Source: Nocardiopsis sp. FIRDI 009
Lineage (GTDB): Bacteria > Actinomycetota > Actinomycetes > Streptosporangiales > Streptosporangiaceae
Length of the DNA stretch: 64,000 nucleotides
Assembly: GCF_003386285.1 (NCBI RefSeq)
Contig: NZ_QPNC01000039.1
Location: 1 to 64,000 of the forward strand
Direction of reading: 5' to 3'
A program made the position numbers and the translations under genes. Position 1 is the first letter of the stretch. Each line of letters starts with the position of its first letter. The notes beneath the pieces are model-generated. The model was not told the origin of the DNA, ran no database searches, and saw only the letters and a list, made by a program, of their open reading frames with translations. Below are positions 26,608 to 34,542 of the stretch, one piece after another.

Positions 26608-27417
26608 TCAGTCCTCGGCGCCGAACGGGCTCCGGGTGCTGCCCACGAGCTCCTTGACCGACTCGATCACGCGCGTCGGCCGGTAGGGGAACTGGTCGGC
26701 GGTGTCGCGGTCGGAGATCCCCGACAGCACCAGGACGGTCTGGAGGCCCGCCTCCAGACCGCTGAGGACGTCGGTGTCCATGCGGTCCCCGACCATCAGC
26801 GTGTTCTCCGAGTGCGCGCCGATCCGGCGCAGCGCCGAACGCATCATCAACGGGTTGGGCTTGCCCACGAAGTAGGGGCGGCGACCGGTGGCCTTCTCGA
26901 TCAGCGCCGCGACCGCGCCCGTGGCGGGCAGCGGCCCCTCGGCGCTGGGCCCCGTCTCGTCCGGGTTGGTGGCGATGAACCGGGCTCCGGCGCGCACCAG
27001 GCGGATGGCGCGGGTTATCGCCTCGAAGCTGTAGGTGCGGGTCTCGCCGAGGACGACGTAGTCGGGGTCGTTCTCGGTCATCACGTAGCCGACGTTGTGC
27101 AGCGCCGTGGTCAGACCGGACTCGCCGACGACGTAGGCCGACCCGTTGGGCCGCTGCGTCTGGAGGAACTGGGCCGTGGCCAGGGCCGAGGTCCAGATGG
27201 ACTCCTCCGGGATGTCCAACCCGGTGTTGAGCAAACGAGCACGTAGGTCGCGGGGGGTGAAGATGGAGTTGTTGGTCAGCACCATGAACGGGATCTCGTT
27301 CTCCCGCAGCTCGGCGATCAACGTGTCCGCGCCGGGGACCAGGTGCTGTTCACGGACGAGCACGCCGTCCATGTCGAAGAGGTAGTTCCACTCGTTTTCG
27401 TTGCTCACGGGGCCCAT
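26608..27417 (-). CDS. HAD-superfamily IIA hydrolase, NagD-like
   Basis: The 269-aa cytoplasmic phosphatase shows the HAD motifs in order: [13 protein letters not shown] (motif I, nucleophile Asp and acid/base Asp), [10 protein letters not shown] (motif II), Lys in [10 protein letters not shown] (motif III) and [19 protein letters not shown] (motif IV). The type IIA cap domain lies between motifs II and III. Relatives dephosphorylate nucleotides or sugar phosphates. The ATG at 27417 has AGGCGG upstream; a GTG at 27408 is an alternative. A CTACC-N4-GGTAG dyad lies 31 bases upstream. Confidence 0.88.
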   Translation of the reverse strand: MGPVSNENEWNYLFDMDGVLVREQHLVPGADTLIAELRENEIPFMVLTNNSIFTPRDLRARLLNTGLDIPEESIWTSALATAQFLQTQRPNGSAYVVGESGLTTALHNVGYVMTENDPDYVVLGETRTYSFEAITRAIRLVRAGARFIATNPDETGPSAEGPLPATGAVAALIEKATGRRPYFVGKPNPLMMRSALRRIGAHSENTLMVGDRMDTDVLSGLEAGLQTVLVLSGISDRDTADQFPYRPTRVIESVKELVGSTRSPFGAED

Positions 27418-27447
27418 TGTGCCGCCTGGGGCATGCGCGGCGCTATT

Positions 27448-27463
27448 CCTACCCCCCGGTAGG
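27448..27463. promoter_or_regulatory. CTACC/GGTAG dyad upstream of the HAD gene
   Basis: CCTACC and GGTAGG are inverted with a 4-base spacer. Near-identical dyads lie before fabG (39481) and the substrate-binding lipoprotein gene (55546). Confidence 0.35.
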
Positions 27464-27540
27464 GGACACGGTTCACACGGGTCGGGACCCGCTGGCGAGC
27501 CGTCGCTCACAGAGGCGGCCCCACGGGGCCGGTCCCCCGA

Positions 27541-28293
27541 TCAGACCGGGGGCCAGGGCACCGACGGCCAGTCCGGCGCCGGGTAGGGGTGGATCCGGTG
27601 GTGGACGAGCAGGTCGACCCGGCTGCGCACCGCGTACACCTCGGGTTCGGTCAGGTGGCGGCCCAACACGTCGGACAGCGCGCTGCCGGGGTCCTTGAGC
27701 TGGTCGCGGAGCGACTCCAGGGCGGCCAGGGCGTCGTCGGTGAGCGGCTGGCCCCGCCACTGCCACAGCACCGTGCGCAGCTTGTAGTCCTCGGCGAAGG
27801 AGACGCCGTGGTCGCACCCGTACAGGTGGCCGCCGGGGGTGGGCAGCAGGTGGCCGATCTTGCGGTCGGAGTTGTTGATGACCGCGTCGAAGACCGCCAT
27901 GTGCCGCAGGTCGGCGTTGTCGGTCTCCCGGGACAGCGCGACCAGGTCCACGGTCGTGTCACCGTGCACCCACAGCTGGACCATGCCCTCCCCGAACGGT
28001 CCGTCCCGGTGGACGGTGGGCGGCACGATCGCCCAGCCGAGCGCCTCGGAGACGGCGAAGGCCGACACCTCGCGCCCCGCCAGCGTGCCGTCGGGGAAGT
28101 CCCACAGGGGCCGCTCCCCCGCCACCGGCTTGTACACACACGCGGCCGACCGGGTGCCGTCGGAGACGGTGCAGTACAGAGTGGCGTTGGAGGCCGAGGT
28201 CAGGCGGCCCTCGACGGTGATCTCCCCGGAGCTGAGCAGGCCCAGGCCCGAGGCGGCGTCGAGGCCGTCGAAGGCGTCGGTGGTCTCGTTCAT
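27541..28293 (-). CDS. SCO1664 family protein (PI3/4-kinase-like fold)
   Basis: The 250-aa protein belongs to the actinobacterial SCO1664 family, related to the phosphatidylinositol 3-/4-kinase-like fold. Visible kinase-like elements are ACVYKPVAGERPLWDFPDGT (Lys in the ATP site), MAVFDAVINNSDRKIGHLL (catalytic-loop-like D...NxDR) and LYGCDHGVSF (metal Asp). The biochemical role is not established. The gene usually travels with a DUF3090 gene and a histidine phosphatase, which are next here; together they are thought to act in one unknown process. Confidence 0.85.
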   Translation of the reverse strand: MNETTDAFDGLDAASGLGLLSSGEITVEGRLTSASNATLYCTVSDGTRSAACVYKPVAGERPLWDFPDGTLAGREVSAFAVSEALGWAIVPPTVHRDGPFGEGMVQLWVHGDTTVDLVALSRETDNADLRHMAVFDAVINNSDRKIGHLLPTPGGHLYGCDHGVSFAEDYKLRTVLWQWRGQPLTDDALAALESLRDQLKDPGSALSDVLGRHLTEPEVYAVRSRVDLLVHHRIHPYPAPDWPSVPWPPV

Positions 28294-28354
28294 GCGGCCC
28301 CCCGCGACGGGTGCGCGCCGGGACCCCGGTGTCTGGTGGCCATCGGTACCGGCG

Positions 28355-28936
28355 TCACACCAGGCGGTCCGGCCGGTACCCGTTCTGGCGGACGCAGATG
28401 TGGCCGCTGGGGTCCAGGGGGCGGCCGCACAGCGGGCAGTCGGGGCGTCCGGCGGCCACGACCTTCATGGCCCGTCCGGCGAAGGCGCGGGCCTCACCGG
28501 GTGTCAGGTACACGCGCAGGACGTCGCGGTGCGCGGGGGCCTCCTCCGCGAAGACCTCCAGCTCCTCGTCGTCGTCCTCGGCCAGTTCCTCCCCGGCGGA
28601 CTCGTCGATCTCCTGGGCCTCGACGATGACCCGAGCGGCCTCGGCGTCCCAGGCCAGGGCGAGGGTACCCACGCGGAAGTCCTGCTCGATGGGCTGCTGG
28701 AGGGGACCGTCGTCCTCCGGAGGGGTGTCGTCGCCCGGCGGCGTCCCGAAGCGGCGGTGTACCTCTTCCAGCAGTTCCTCGATACGGGTCGCCAACGCCT
28801 CGACCTGGGCCTTCTCCAGAACGACGCTGGTGACGCGCCCCTCTCCCACGGCCTGGAGGAAGAAGGTGCGGTCTCCCGGCTGGCCCACGGTCCCGGCGAT
28901 GAACCGCTCCGGCGGATTGAACTGAAAGACGGGCAT
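28355..28936 (-). CDS. DUF3090 family protein
   Basis: The 193-aa protein MPVFQFNPPERFIAGTVGQP matches DUF3090. It has GDRTFFLQAVGEGRVTSVVL, an acidic middle stretch (EELAEDDDEELEVFAEE) and a C-terminal zinc-knuckle-like CPLCGRPLDPSGHIC that should bind a metal. Function is unknown; partner genes are SCO1664 (downstream, 61 bases) and a histidine phosphatase (upstream, but separated here by an opposite-strand gene). AAGG lies before the ATG. Confidence 0.88.
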   Translation of the reverse strand: MPVFQFNPPERFIAGTVGQPGDRTFFLQAVGEGRVTSVVLEKAQVEALATRIEELLEEVHRRFGTPPGDDTPPEDDGPLQQPIEQDFRVGTLALAWDAEAARVIVEAQEIDESAGEELAEDDDEELEVFAEEAPAHRDVLRVYLTPGEARAFAGRAMKVVAAGRPDCPLCGRPLDPSGHICVRQNGYRPDRLV

Positions 28937-29070
28937 GCCATGAACCTTAAGGGATGGGGGCCGCGCGGCGCTAAACCGTCCCCCGTTGTTGACCTCAACC
29001 GGACTTGACGTTGTTCCCTTCCTCTCGGAGCGCCCCGGCGCCACCCCGTCCACGACCCACGGGAGTCATC

Positions 29071-29460
29071 ATGGCCGCCACGCGCCGCACCGAGATCCAC
29101 GCCCTCGTCCAGAGCTTCGAGGACGCCTTCAACGCCCACGACCCGGTGGCCCTCGGCGGGCACTTCGCCGCCGACTCGCTGTGGACCAACGCGGTCGGGA
29201 AGCGGATGCGCGGCCGCGACGCCGTCATCGCGTCCGGTCGGGAGGCGCTCCCGAGACTGGCCGACGCCCACGCCCGCGACCGGGTCGTCGACGTCCTGGA
29301 GATCCGCCCGGACGCGGTCGCCGTGCACGTCGCCCAGTCCCCTGTCGACGCCGACGGCGCCCCGACCGACGCGCCCCGCGCCAGCGCCGTGTACGTCCTC
29401 GCCCGCGGCACGGACGGCTGGGAGATCGCCGTGGGCCAGAACACCATCGTGGCGGCCTGA
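29071..29460 (+). CDS. SgcJ/EcaC family (SnoaL/NTF2-like) protein
   Basis: The 129-aa protein starts MAATRRTEIHALVQSFEDAF at an ATG behind GGGAG. It is a single NTF2-like alpha+beta barrel: a long N-terminal helix pair with NAHDPVALGGHFAADSLW, then strands ending in GWEIAVGQNTIV. Relatives include polyketide cyclases and DUF4440/SgcJ proteins of enediyne clusters; most free-standing ones have no known substrate. It lies on the plus strand in the middle of a normally contiguous minus-strand gene set, which suggests insertion. Confidence 0.8.
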   Translation: MAATRRTEIHALVQSFEDAFNAHDPVALGGHFAADSLWTNAVGKRMRGRDAVIASGREALPRLADAHARDRVVDVLEIRPDAVAVHVAQSPVDADGAPTDAPRASAVYVLARGTDGWEIAVGQNTIVAA

Positions 29461-29498
29461 GGAAGCCGCCGCCTCTCGGAGCGCCTCCGCGCCGACCC

Positions 29499-30269
29499 TC
29501 AGGGGGTTCCGCCCCCGCCCGTCTGCGCCCCCGCGCCGCCGCCGACGGCCGCGTCGCCCCGGGCCTCGGCCCGGGTCGGCAGGCTGCCCGCCAGCCCCTC
29601 TCCGGTGTCGTTGAGCGTGTTGAGGAAGGGACGGGTGCGGGTGTAGGTGATGGAGGTGACCGAACAGGGGTCGACCCGCAGGCGCTGGAAGAGGTCCAGG
29701 TGCAGGCCGAGGGCGTCGGCGACGATCGCCTTGATGATGTCGCCGTGGCTGCACACGACGTACACGGGCGGGGCCGGAGCGTCGTCGGACGCGGTCGCGG
29801 CCTGGAGCAGACGCGTGTTCCAGTCGCGGACCGCCTCGACGGCGCGCGCGGAGGCCGCCGCGAGCGCCTCACCGCCGGGGAACCGCGCCGCGCTGGGGTG
29901 GTCCTGGACGACCCGCCACAGCGGTTCGTGGCCGAGTTCCTCCAGGCCGCGCCCGGTCCAGGAACCGTAGTCGCACTCGATGAGGCGGTCGTCCGGCGTG
30001 ACCGCGATCCCGAGCTGCTCGCCGACGGTCTCGGCGGTCTCACGGCAGCGTTCCAGCGGGCTCGACACCAGCGCGGCGGGGCGCAGCTCGGTGAGGCGGT
30101 GGGCCAGGCGGGCGGCCTGCGCGCGACCGGTCTCGTTGAGGTGCACCCCCTCGGCGCGACCCGCCAGGCGGGGGCCGGTGGCGTCGGTCATGCCGTGGCG
30201 GACGAGGAGGAGGGTGACCGCCTCGGGCGCGGGGGGACGGGCGTCCTGGTCTGCTTCGGGTGTCGCCAT
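29499..30269 (-). CDS. Histidine phosphatase family protein (MSMEG_4193 type)
   Basis: The 256-aa protein has the catalytic RHG box LLLVRHGMTD (phosphorylated His), SSPLERCRETAET, the acid Glu in LIECDYGSWTG and the second His in VVCSHGDIIKAIV. This is the phosphoglycerate-mutase-like phosphatase fold, branch MSMEG_4193. The substrate is unknown. It belongs with the DUF3090 and SCO1664 genes but is cut off from them by the SgcJ/EcaC-like gene. The C-terminal 30 residues are Gly/Ala-rich and probably disordered. Confidence 0.88.
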   Translation of the reverse strand: MATPEADQDARPPAPEAVTLLLVRHGMTDATGPRLAGRAEGVHLNETGRAQAARLAHRLTELRPAALVSSPLERCRETAETVGEQLGIAVTPDDRLIECDYGSWTGRGLEELGHEPLWRVVQDHPSAARFPGGEALAAASARAVEAVRDWNTRLLQAATASDDAPAPPVYVVCSHGDIIKAIVADALGLHLDLFQRLRVDPCSVTSITYTRTRPFLNTLNDTGEGLAGSLPTRAEARGDAAVGGGAGAQTGGGGTP

Positions 30270-30351
30270 GCCCCCACCCTAGCCACGGCGGGATCCCGGC
30301 CCGATGAACGACCCCGGTCCCCGTCGGGGCGGACACGGTACTCTCCGCCGC

Positions 30352-31305
30352 ATGGAACAGCGACAGGTGGGCCGATCAGGCCTGTGGGTGTCACGCACCG
30401 CCCTGGGCACGATGACCTGGGGCAAGGACACCTCCGAGGAGGAGGCCGGGCAGCAGCTCACCGCCTTCGTCGACGCGGGCGGCACGCTCGTGGACACCGC
30501 CGACATCTACACGGGCGGGCAGAGCGAACGCATCCTGGGGCGGCTGCTGAGCGCCGCGGTACGCCGTGAGGACGTGGTGGTGGCCACCAAGACGGGGCAC
30601 ACACCGGAGGGGTACCGCCGGGTGGACGCCTCGCGGCGGCACCTGCTCGCCTCCCTGGACGCCTCACTGCGGCGGCTCCAGACCGACTACGTCGACCTGT
30701 GGCAGCTGCACGTGTTCGACCCGGCCACGCCCCCCGAGGAGTCGCTGGCGGCGATGGAGACGGCGGTCGCGGCGGGCAAGGCCCGGTACGTGGGAACGGG
30801 TGACCTGGAGGCGTGGCAGTTCGCCACCCTGGCCACCTGGCAGCGGGCCCAGCCCGGACGCGTGCCGCTGGTGAGCGCGGGGACGGAGTACTCACTGCTC
30901 AACCGGGGCGCGGACCGGGGGCTGCGTCCGGCGGCGGAGGCCGCCGGCGCCCACCTGATCGCGTGGTCGCCGCTGGGGCGGGGGGTGCTCAGCGCCAAGT
31001 ACCGCAACGGGGTGCCGCCGGACTCGCGGGCGGCCTTCCCGCACATGGCCCCCTACGTCGAGCCCTACCTGGACGGGCACAGCCGCCGCGTGGTCGAGTC
31101 GGTGTGCACGGCCGCCGAGGGGCTGGGCGTGCCGCCGCTGGCGGTCGCGTTGAGCTGGGCGCGCGACCAGGACGGGGTGGCGTCGGCGGTGGTCGGTCCG
31201 CGCACCCTCCCCCAGTTGGAGGGCGTCCTGCGGGTGGAGGGCGTGCAGCTGCCGCCGGAGATCCGGGAGGCGCTGGACGACGCCACCGCCGGCCAGGAGC
31301 GCTGA
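30352..31305 (+). CDS. Aldo/keto reductase
   Basis: The 317-aa protein starts MEQRQVGRSGLWVSRTALGT and is a TIM-barrel NADPH-dependent reductase. The catalytic tetrad is visible: Asp and Tyr in LVDTADIYTGG, Lys in VVATKTGH and His in LWQLHVFD. Coenzyme contacts are in GTEYSLLNRG and VVGPRTLPQL. It is closest to the YajO/YghZ-like branch acting on assorted aldehydes. A hairpin overlaps its end. Confidence 0.88.
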   Translation: MEQRQVGRSGLWVSRTALGTMTWGKDTSEEEAGQQLTAFVDAGGTLVDTADIYTGGQSERILGRLLSAAVRREDVVVATKTGHTPEGYRRVDASRRHLLASLDASLRRLQTDYVDLWQLHVFDPATPPEESLAAMETAVAAGKARYVGTGDLEAWQFATLATWQRAQPGRVPLVSAGTEYSLLNRGADRGLRPAAEAAGAHLIAWSPLGRGVLSAKYRNGVPPDSRAAFPHMAPYVEPYLDGHSRRVVESVCTAAEGLGVPPLAVALSWARDQDGVASAVVGPRTLPQLEGVLRVEGVQLPPEIREALDDATAGQER

Positions 31306-31328
31306 CCGGCGGATCCACCGCGCCGGTC
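31304..31328 (+). terminator. Hairpin at the end of the aldo/keto reductase gene
   Basis: GACCGGCG (31304-31311) and CGCCGGTC (31321-31328) form a perfect 8-bp stem with a 9-base loop starting at the stop codon. Confidence 0.4.
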
Positions 31329-31402
31329 CCGGAGCGGACGGTCATCACTTCTCGGTAGGCTCCCAGGGTCTGTGGAGAGCGTGACGAGGGGAACCGTCCG
31401 AG

Positions 31403-33139
31403 GTGTCCGAGGCTGTGGAACAGGTCAGTGCCGTCCTCGACCGGATGGGGGCGCCGGGCTCCCTGGCGCCGCGTGTGGCCGCCAGGCTGGGTCAGCGGGC
31501 CGCCGCCGAGCTGGAGGCCAACCCGTGGCTGCTGCTTCGGCTGCCCGGGGTGACCGTCGAGCAGGCCGACTTCTGCGCGCGGCAGCACCTGGGCGACGAC
31601 GCCCGACCGGACGACCCCCGGCGGTTGAGCGCGCTGACCGAGCACGTACTCCGGCAGGCGGCGCGGCGCGGGCACACGGCCGTCGAGGAGCGCAGACTGG
31701 CCAACGTCGTCGGCGGGATGGGGGTGGCCGATCCCGCGGCGGCCCTGGCTGCGGCCGTGGCGGACGGTGTCTCGGTGGTGTTCGAGAGCACCGACGACAC
31801 CGATGACGACTTCGACTTCGCCGAGGGCGGGGTCCCCGACCTTCCGGACGCCGAGCGCTTCCACGCCCTGCCCGACGTCGGCCACTCCGAGCAGCGCCTC
31901 GGTGAGCAGGTGGCGCGGCTGATCGGCGGCAACGATCCGGTCATGGACGCGCTGACCGCCGCCGAGACCGTGACGGCGGCGGCCGAGCGGCACGAGTTCG
32001 CGCTCTCGGAGCGCACCCGCGAGGCGCTGGTCACGGTGGCCCTGCGTCCGGTCACGGTCCTGCGACACGGCCCGGGCGACGCGGCCGAGCTGGCCCGCGC
32101 CCTGGTGTGCCTGCACGCGATCGCCACCGACAGCCAGGTGGGGATCGCGGTGGCCGCGCCGACCGCGCAGGCCGCGGCCGCGGTCAACGCGGAGCTGGCG
32201 CGGTGCTGGCTCGGGGGCGAACCCGAGCTGCGCGCGGTGTCGCTGACCGAACTGCTGGCGGGCGCTCCGCTGGAGGCCGGGGTGGTGGTGCTGTGCGAGG
32301 CGATGTCGGTGGGGGTGTCCCGGGCGGCCGAGTTGGCCTCCTCGTGCGCCGACGGAGCCCACCTGGTGCTGGCCGCCGACCCGCACCAGGCGCCCTCCGC
32401 GACCCCGGGCCGGGTGGTGGTGGACGTGGCCGCCTCCCGGACCGCTCACGTGGCCGAGGTGGCCGACCCGGGTGAGCCCGGGCCGATCGCCGAGCTGGCC
32501 CAGGCGGTGGCCGACGGCGGGGTGCCGGAGGTGGCGGCGCCGGAGCGGGAGGTGGTCCGGGTTCCGGCCGCGTCCGCGGAGGAGGCGGCGCACCGGGTGG
32601 TGCAGCTGCTCACCGACTCGATCCCGCGCGTGCTCGGCATCGCGCCGCAGGACGTGCAGGTGGTGGCCGCACGCGAGGACGGCCCGGCGGGTGCGGGCGC
32701 GCTCAACGCCGCGTGCAAGGAGCGGCTGAACCCGGGGCCGGGCGCGCACGGGGGTTTCGACGTGGGCGACCGGGTGCTGCTGGTGGCCGAGGGGCCCGGG
32801 TACGGGCCGGGCGACACGGGCCACCTGCGCGAGGTGGGCGAGGCGGCGGTGGTCGAGCTGGCCGACGGGCGGCGGGTGTCGGTGACGGACCCGGCGGCGC
32901 TGCGGCCGGGCTGGGCGGTGACGGTGGCGGCGGCGCACGGGAGCCGGTGGCCCGCCGTGGTGGCGGTGTTCCCGCCTCGGGTCCCGGTGTCGCGCCCGCA
33001 GGTGTACACGGCGCTGACCCGGGCGGTGCGGCACGTGTCGCTGGTGGACGCCACCGGCGGCGCGCTGGAGTCGGGGGTGCGGGAGAACGCGGGCGCGGAG
33101 CGGACGACGCGGCTGGTGCGAGTGCTGCGCGAGGCGTAG
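31403..33139 (+). CDS. RecD-like helix-hairpin-helix protein lacking Walker A
   Basis: The 578-aa protein starts at GTG 31403. The N-terminal 120 residues carry helix-hairpin-helix-like segments (LEANPWLLLRLPGVTVEQAD, then ARPDDPRRLSALTEHVL) as in RecD2 helicases. The ATPase half follows but where GGPGTGKT is expected it reads VLRHGPGDAAELARALV, so nucleotide binding by a P-loop should be lost. The Walker B place LVLAADPHQAPS and the C-terminal helicase motif VYTALTRAVRHVSLV are kept. It is probably a non-hydrolysing DNA-binding protein derived from RecD. It ends 9 bases from the convergent Uma2 gene. Confidence 0.75.
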   Translation: MSEAVEQVSAVLDRMGAPGSLAPRVAARLGQRAAAELEANPWLLLRLPGVTVEQADFCARQHLGDDARPDDPRRLSALTEHVLRQAARRGHTAVEERRLANVVGGMGVADPAAALAAAVADGVSVVFESTDDTDDDFDFAEGGVPDLPDAERFHALPDVGHSEQRLGEQVARLIGGNDPVMDALTAAETVTAAAERHEFALSERTREALVTVALRPVTVLRHGPGDAAELARALVCLHAIATDSQVGIAVAAPTAQAAAAVNAELARCWLGGEPELRAVSLTELLAGAPLEAGVVVLCEAMSVGVSRAAELASSCADGAHLVLAADPHQAPSATPGRVVVDVAASRTAHVAEVADPGEPGPIAELAQAVADGGVPEVAAPEREVVRVPAASAEEAAHRVVQLLTDSIPRVLGIAPQDVQVVAAREDGPAGAGALNAACKERLNPGPGAHGGFDVGDRVLLVAEGPGYGPGDTGHLREVGEAAVVELADGRRVSVTDPAALRPGWAVTVAAAHGSRWPAVVAVFPPRVPVSRPQVYTALTRAVRHVSLVDATGGALESGVRENAGAERTTRLVRVLREA

Positions 33140-33148
33140 GGGCGCGGG

Positions 33149-33736
33149 TCAGCTCCCGTACCGGGGGAAGACCGAGGTGTCGATCCGGATGTCCTTGAGC
33201 GGCTCGGGCAGGACGACGTCGGTACCGAACTCGACGTCGTGCCGGGCCTGGTACTGGCCGCCCTTCGGGTCCCAGTACAGGCGGTTGGTGCCGTTCCTCG
33301 GGTCGATGACGAGGTAGACGGGGATCCGCCACCGCGCGTACAGGGTCGGTTTGATCTTCGTGTCGTTGGTGTGGTTACTCGGAGAGACCACCTCCACGAC
33401 GCAGTCGACGTCGTCGGGGCTCACCAGCCAGCCGTCCTCCTCCTCGACCGCGACGGGGACGATCATGAGGTCGGGGGTGGCGAAGTCCTCGCCCTCCGGT
33501 GCCTCGACGGAGCACACCTGCACCGCTGAACGGCCATTGGGCAACTGCTCGAACAGTTGGCCGTGGAGCCGACTGAGAACACCCGCGTGCTTCTTCGAGG
33601 GCGTGGGCGACATCACGATGGCCCCTTCGAGGACCTCCACCCTGAACCCCGGGGGGACGTCGAGGTGGTCGGCCACATCGCGCAGACTACTCGGGGCCGG
33701 ACGCACCTCGGAGGACTTTTCCAGTACGGCGGTCAT
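33149..33736 (-). CDS. Uma2 family protein (restriction-endonuclease-like fold)
   Basis: The 195-aa protein has the Uma2/DUF820 pattern: VPPGFRVEVLEGAIVMSPTP at the start, then the nuclease-like core with ATPDLMIVP (metal Asp), VVEVVSPSNHTNDTKIK (Glu and Lys of the PD-(D/E)xK motif) and PVYLVIDPRNG. The core is complete, so it may bind metal. Family members are widespread in cyanobacteria and actinomycetes with no proven substrate. The start could also be the ATG at 33763 (GGAGG upstream, nine residues longer). Confidence 0.82.
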   Translation of the reverse strand: MTAVLEKSSEVRPAPSSLRDVADHLDVPPGFRVEVLEGAIVMSPTPSKKHAGVLSRLHGQLFEQLPNGRSAVQVCSVEAPEGEDFATPDLMIVPVAVEEEDGWLVSPDDVDCVVEVVSPSNHTNDTKIKPTLYARWRIPVYLVIDPRNGTNRLYWDPKGGQYQARHDVEFGTDVVLPEPLKDIRIDTSVFPRYGS

Positions 33737-33852
33737 GGGCTCCCCTTCCCTTCGCTTCGCCATCGCAGAGACCTCCGGGGCCGTATGTAGGGGTTCTCTC
33801 TCATCCTGTGCCCAAACGAGAGAGTGAGGCAAGGGACCGGGCCGGACGGGAC

Positions 33853-34479
33853 TCACCGGTCGTACTGGCGGCAGCGTCCGGTGAACACGGTGGCGAGCTC
33901 CGCGCGCAGGGCCGCCCGGGCGTGGTCCGCGGCGCCCGTTCCGCCCCGGTGGACGCGGGTGGCCAGCCCCTCGGTCACCGCGGCGATACGCGTGGCGGCG
34001 GTGTCGGCGTCCACGTCGGGGGCGACCTCCCCGCACTCGACGCCGTGGCGCACCGCCCGGGCGATCTCCGCGTGCGCGGCCTCGGCGGTGCGCGCCTCCA
34101 CCTCGGCGAGCGCGGGGCTGTCCAGAGCGCGTCCGGCGAAGGCGCGCACGATCCGGAACTCGGCGCGGCGGGGTTCGTCGAGCGGCAGGTACTCGGAGAG
34201 GGCGTCCAGCAGGACGTCGGCGATGGTCCGCCGGTGGGCGGGCGCGGCGCGGACGATCTCGGCGACCCGGCCCGCGACCTCCGTGCTGACCTCCTGGAAC
34301 GCGTGCAGCAGCATGTCGTCCTTGGTGCGGAAGTAGTGCTGCACGAGCCCGACCGACATCCCGGCGCGCGCGGCCGTGCGGGACACGGTGACGGTCTCCA
34401 GGCCGGTCTCGGCGATCATCTCGCGCACGGCCCGGGTGATCTGTGCACGCCTGAGGGCGTGGTCCGCTGTTCTTGGCAC
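33853..34479 (-). CDS. TetR-family transcriptional regulator
   Basis: The 208-aa protein starts at GTG 34479. The N-terminal helix-turn-helix is ITRAVREMIAETGLETVTVS then RTAARAGMSVGLVQHYFRTK; the C-terminal ligand domain is alpha-helical. It is divergent from the serine hydrolase gene across 63 bases full of repeated CGTAT elements, so it most likely represses that gene and itself in the absence of a small ligand. Confidence 0.9.
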   Translation of the reverse strand: MPRTADHALRRAQITRAVREMIAETGLETVTVSRTAARAGMSVGLVQHYFRTKDDMLLHAFQEVSTEVAGRVAEIVRAAPAHRRTIADVLLDALSEYLPLDEPRRAEFRIVRAFAGRALDSPALAEVEARTAEAAHAEIARAVRHGVECGEVAPDVDADTAATRIAAVTEGLATRVHRGGTGAADHARAALRAELATVFTGRCRQYDR

Positions 34480-34482
34480 GAC

Positions 34483-34528
34483 ATAACCGTATCAGCGTAT
34501 GGTAATAATCGTATGTCCGTATGGTTAT
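34483..34528. promoter_or_regulatory. Candidate TetR operator region
   Basis: ATAACCGTAT (34483-34492) and GTATGGTTAT (34519-34528) face each other, and two more CGTATG elements lie between them (34496, 34510). The block is AT-rich and fills the space between the divergent TetR and serine hydrolase genes, where both promoters must lie. Confidence 0.5.
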
Positions 34529-34542
34529 CTGAGGAGCCCCCC

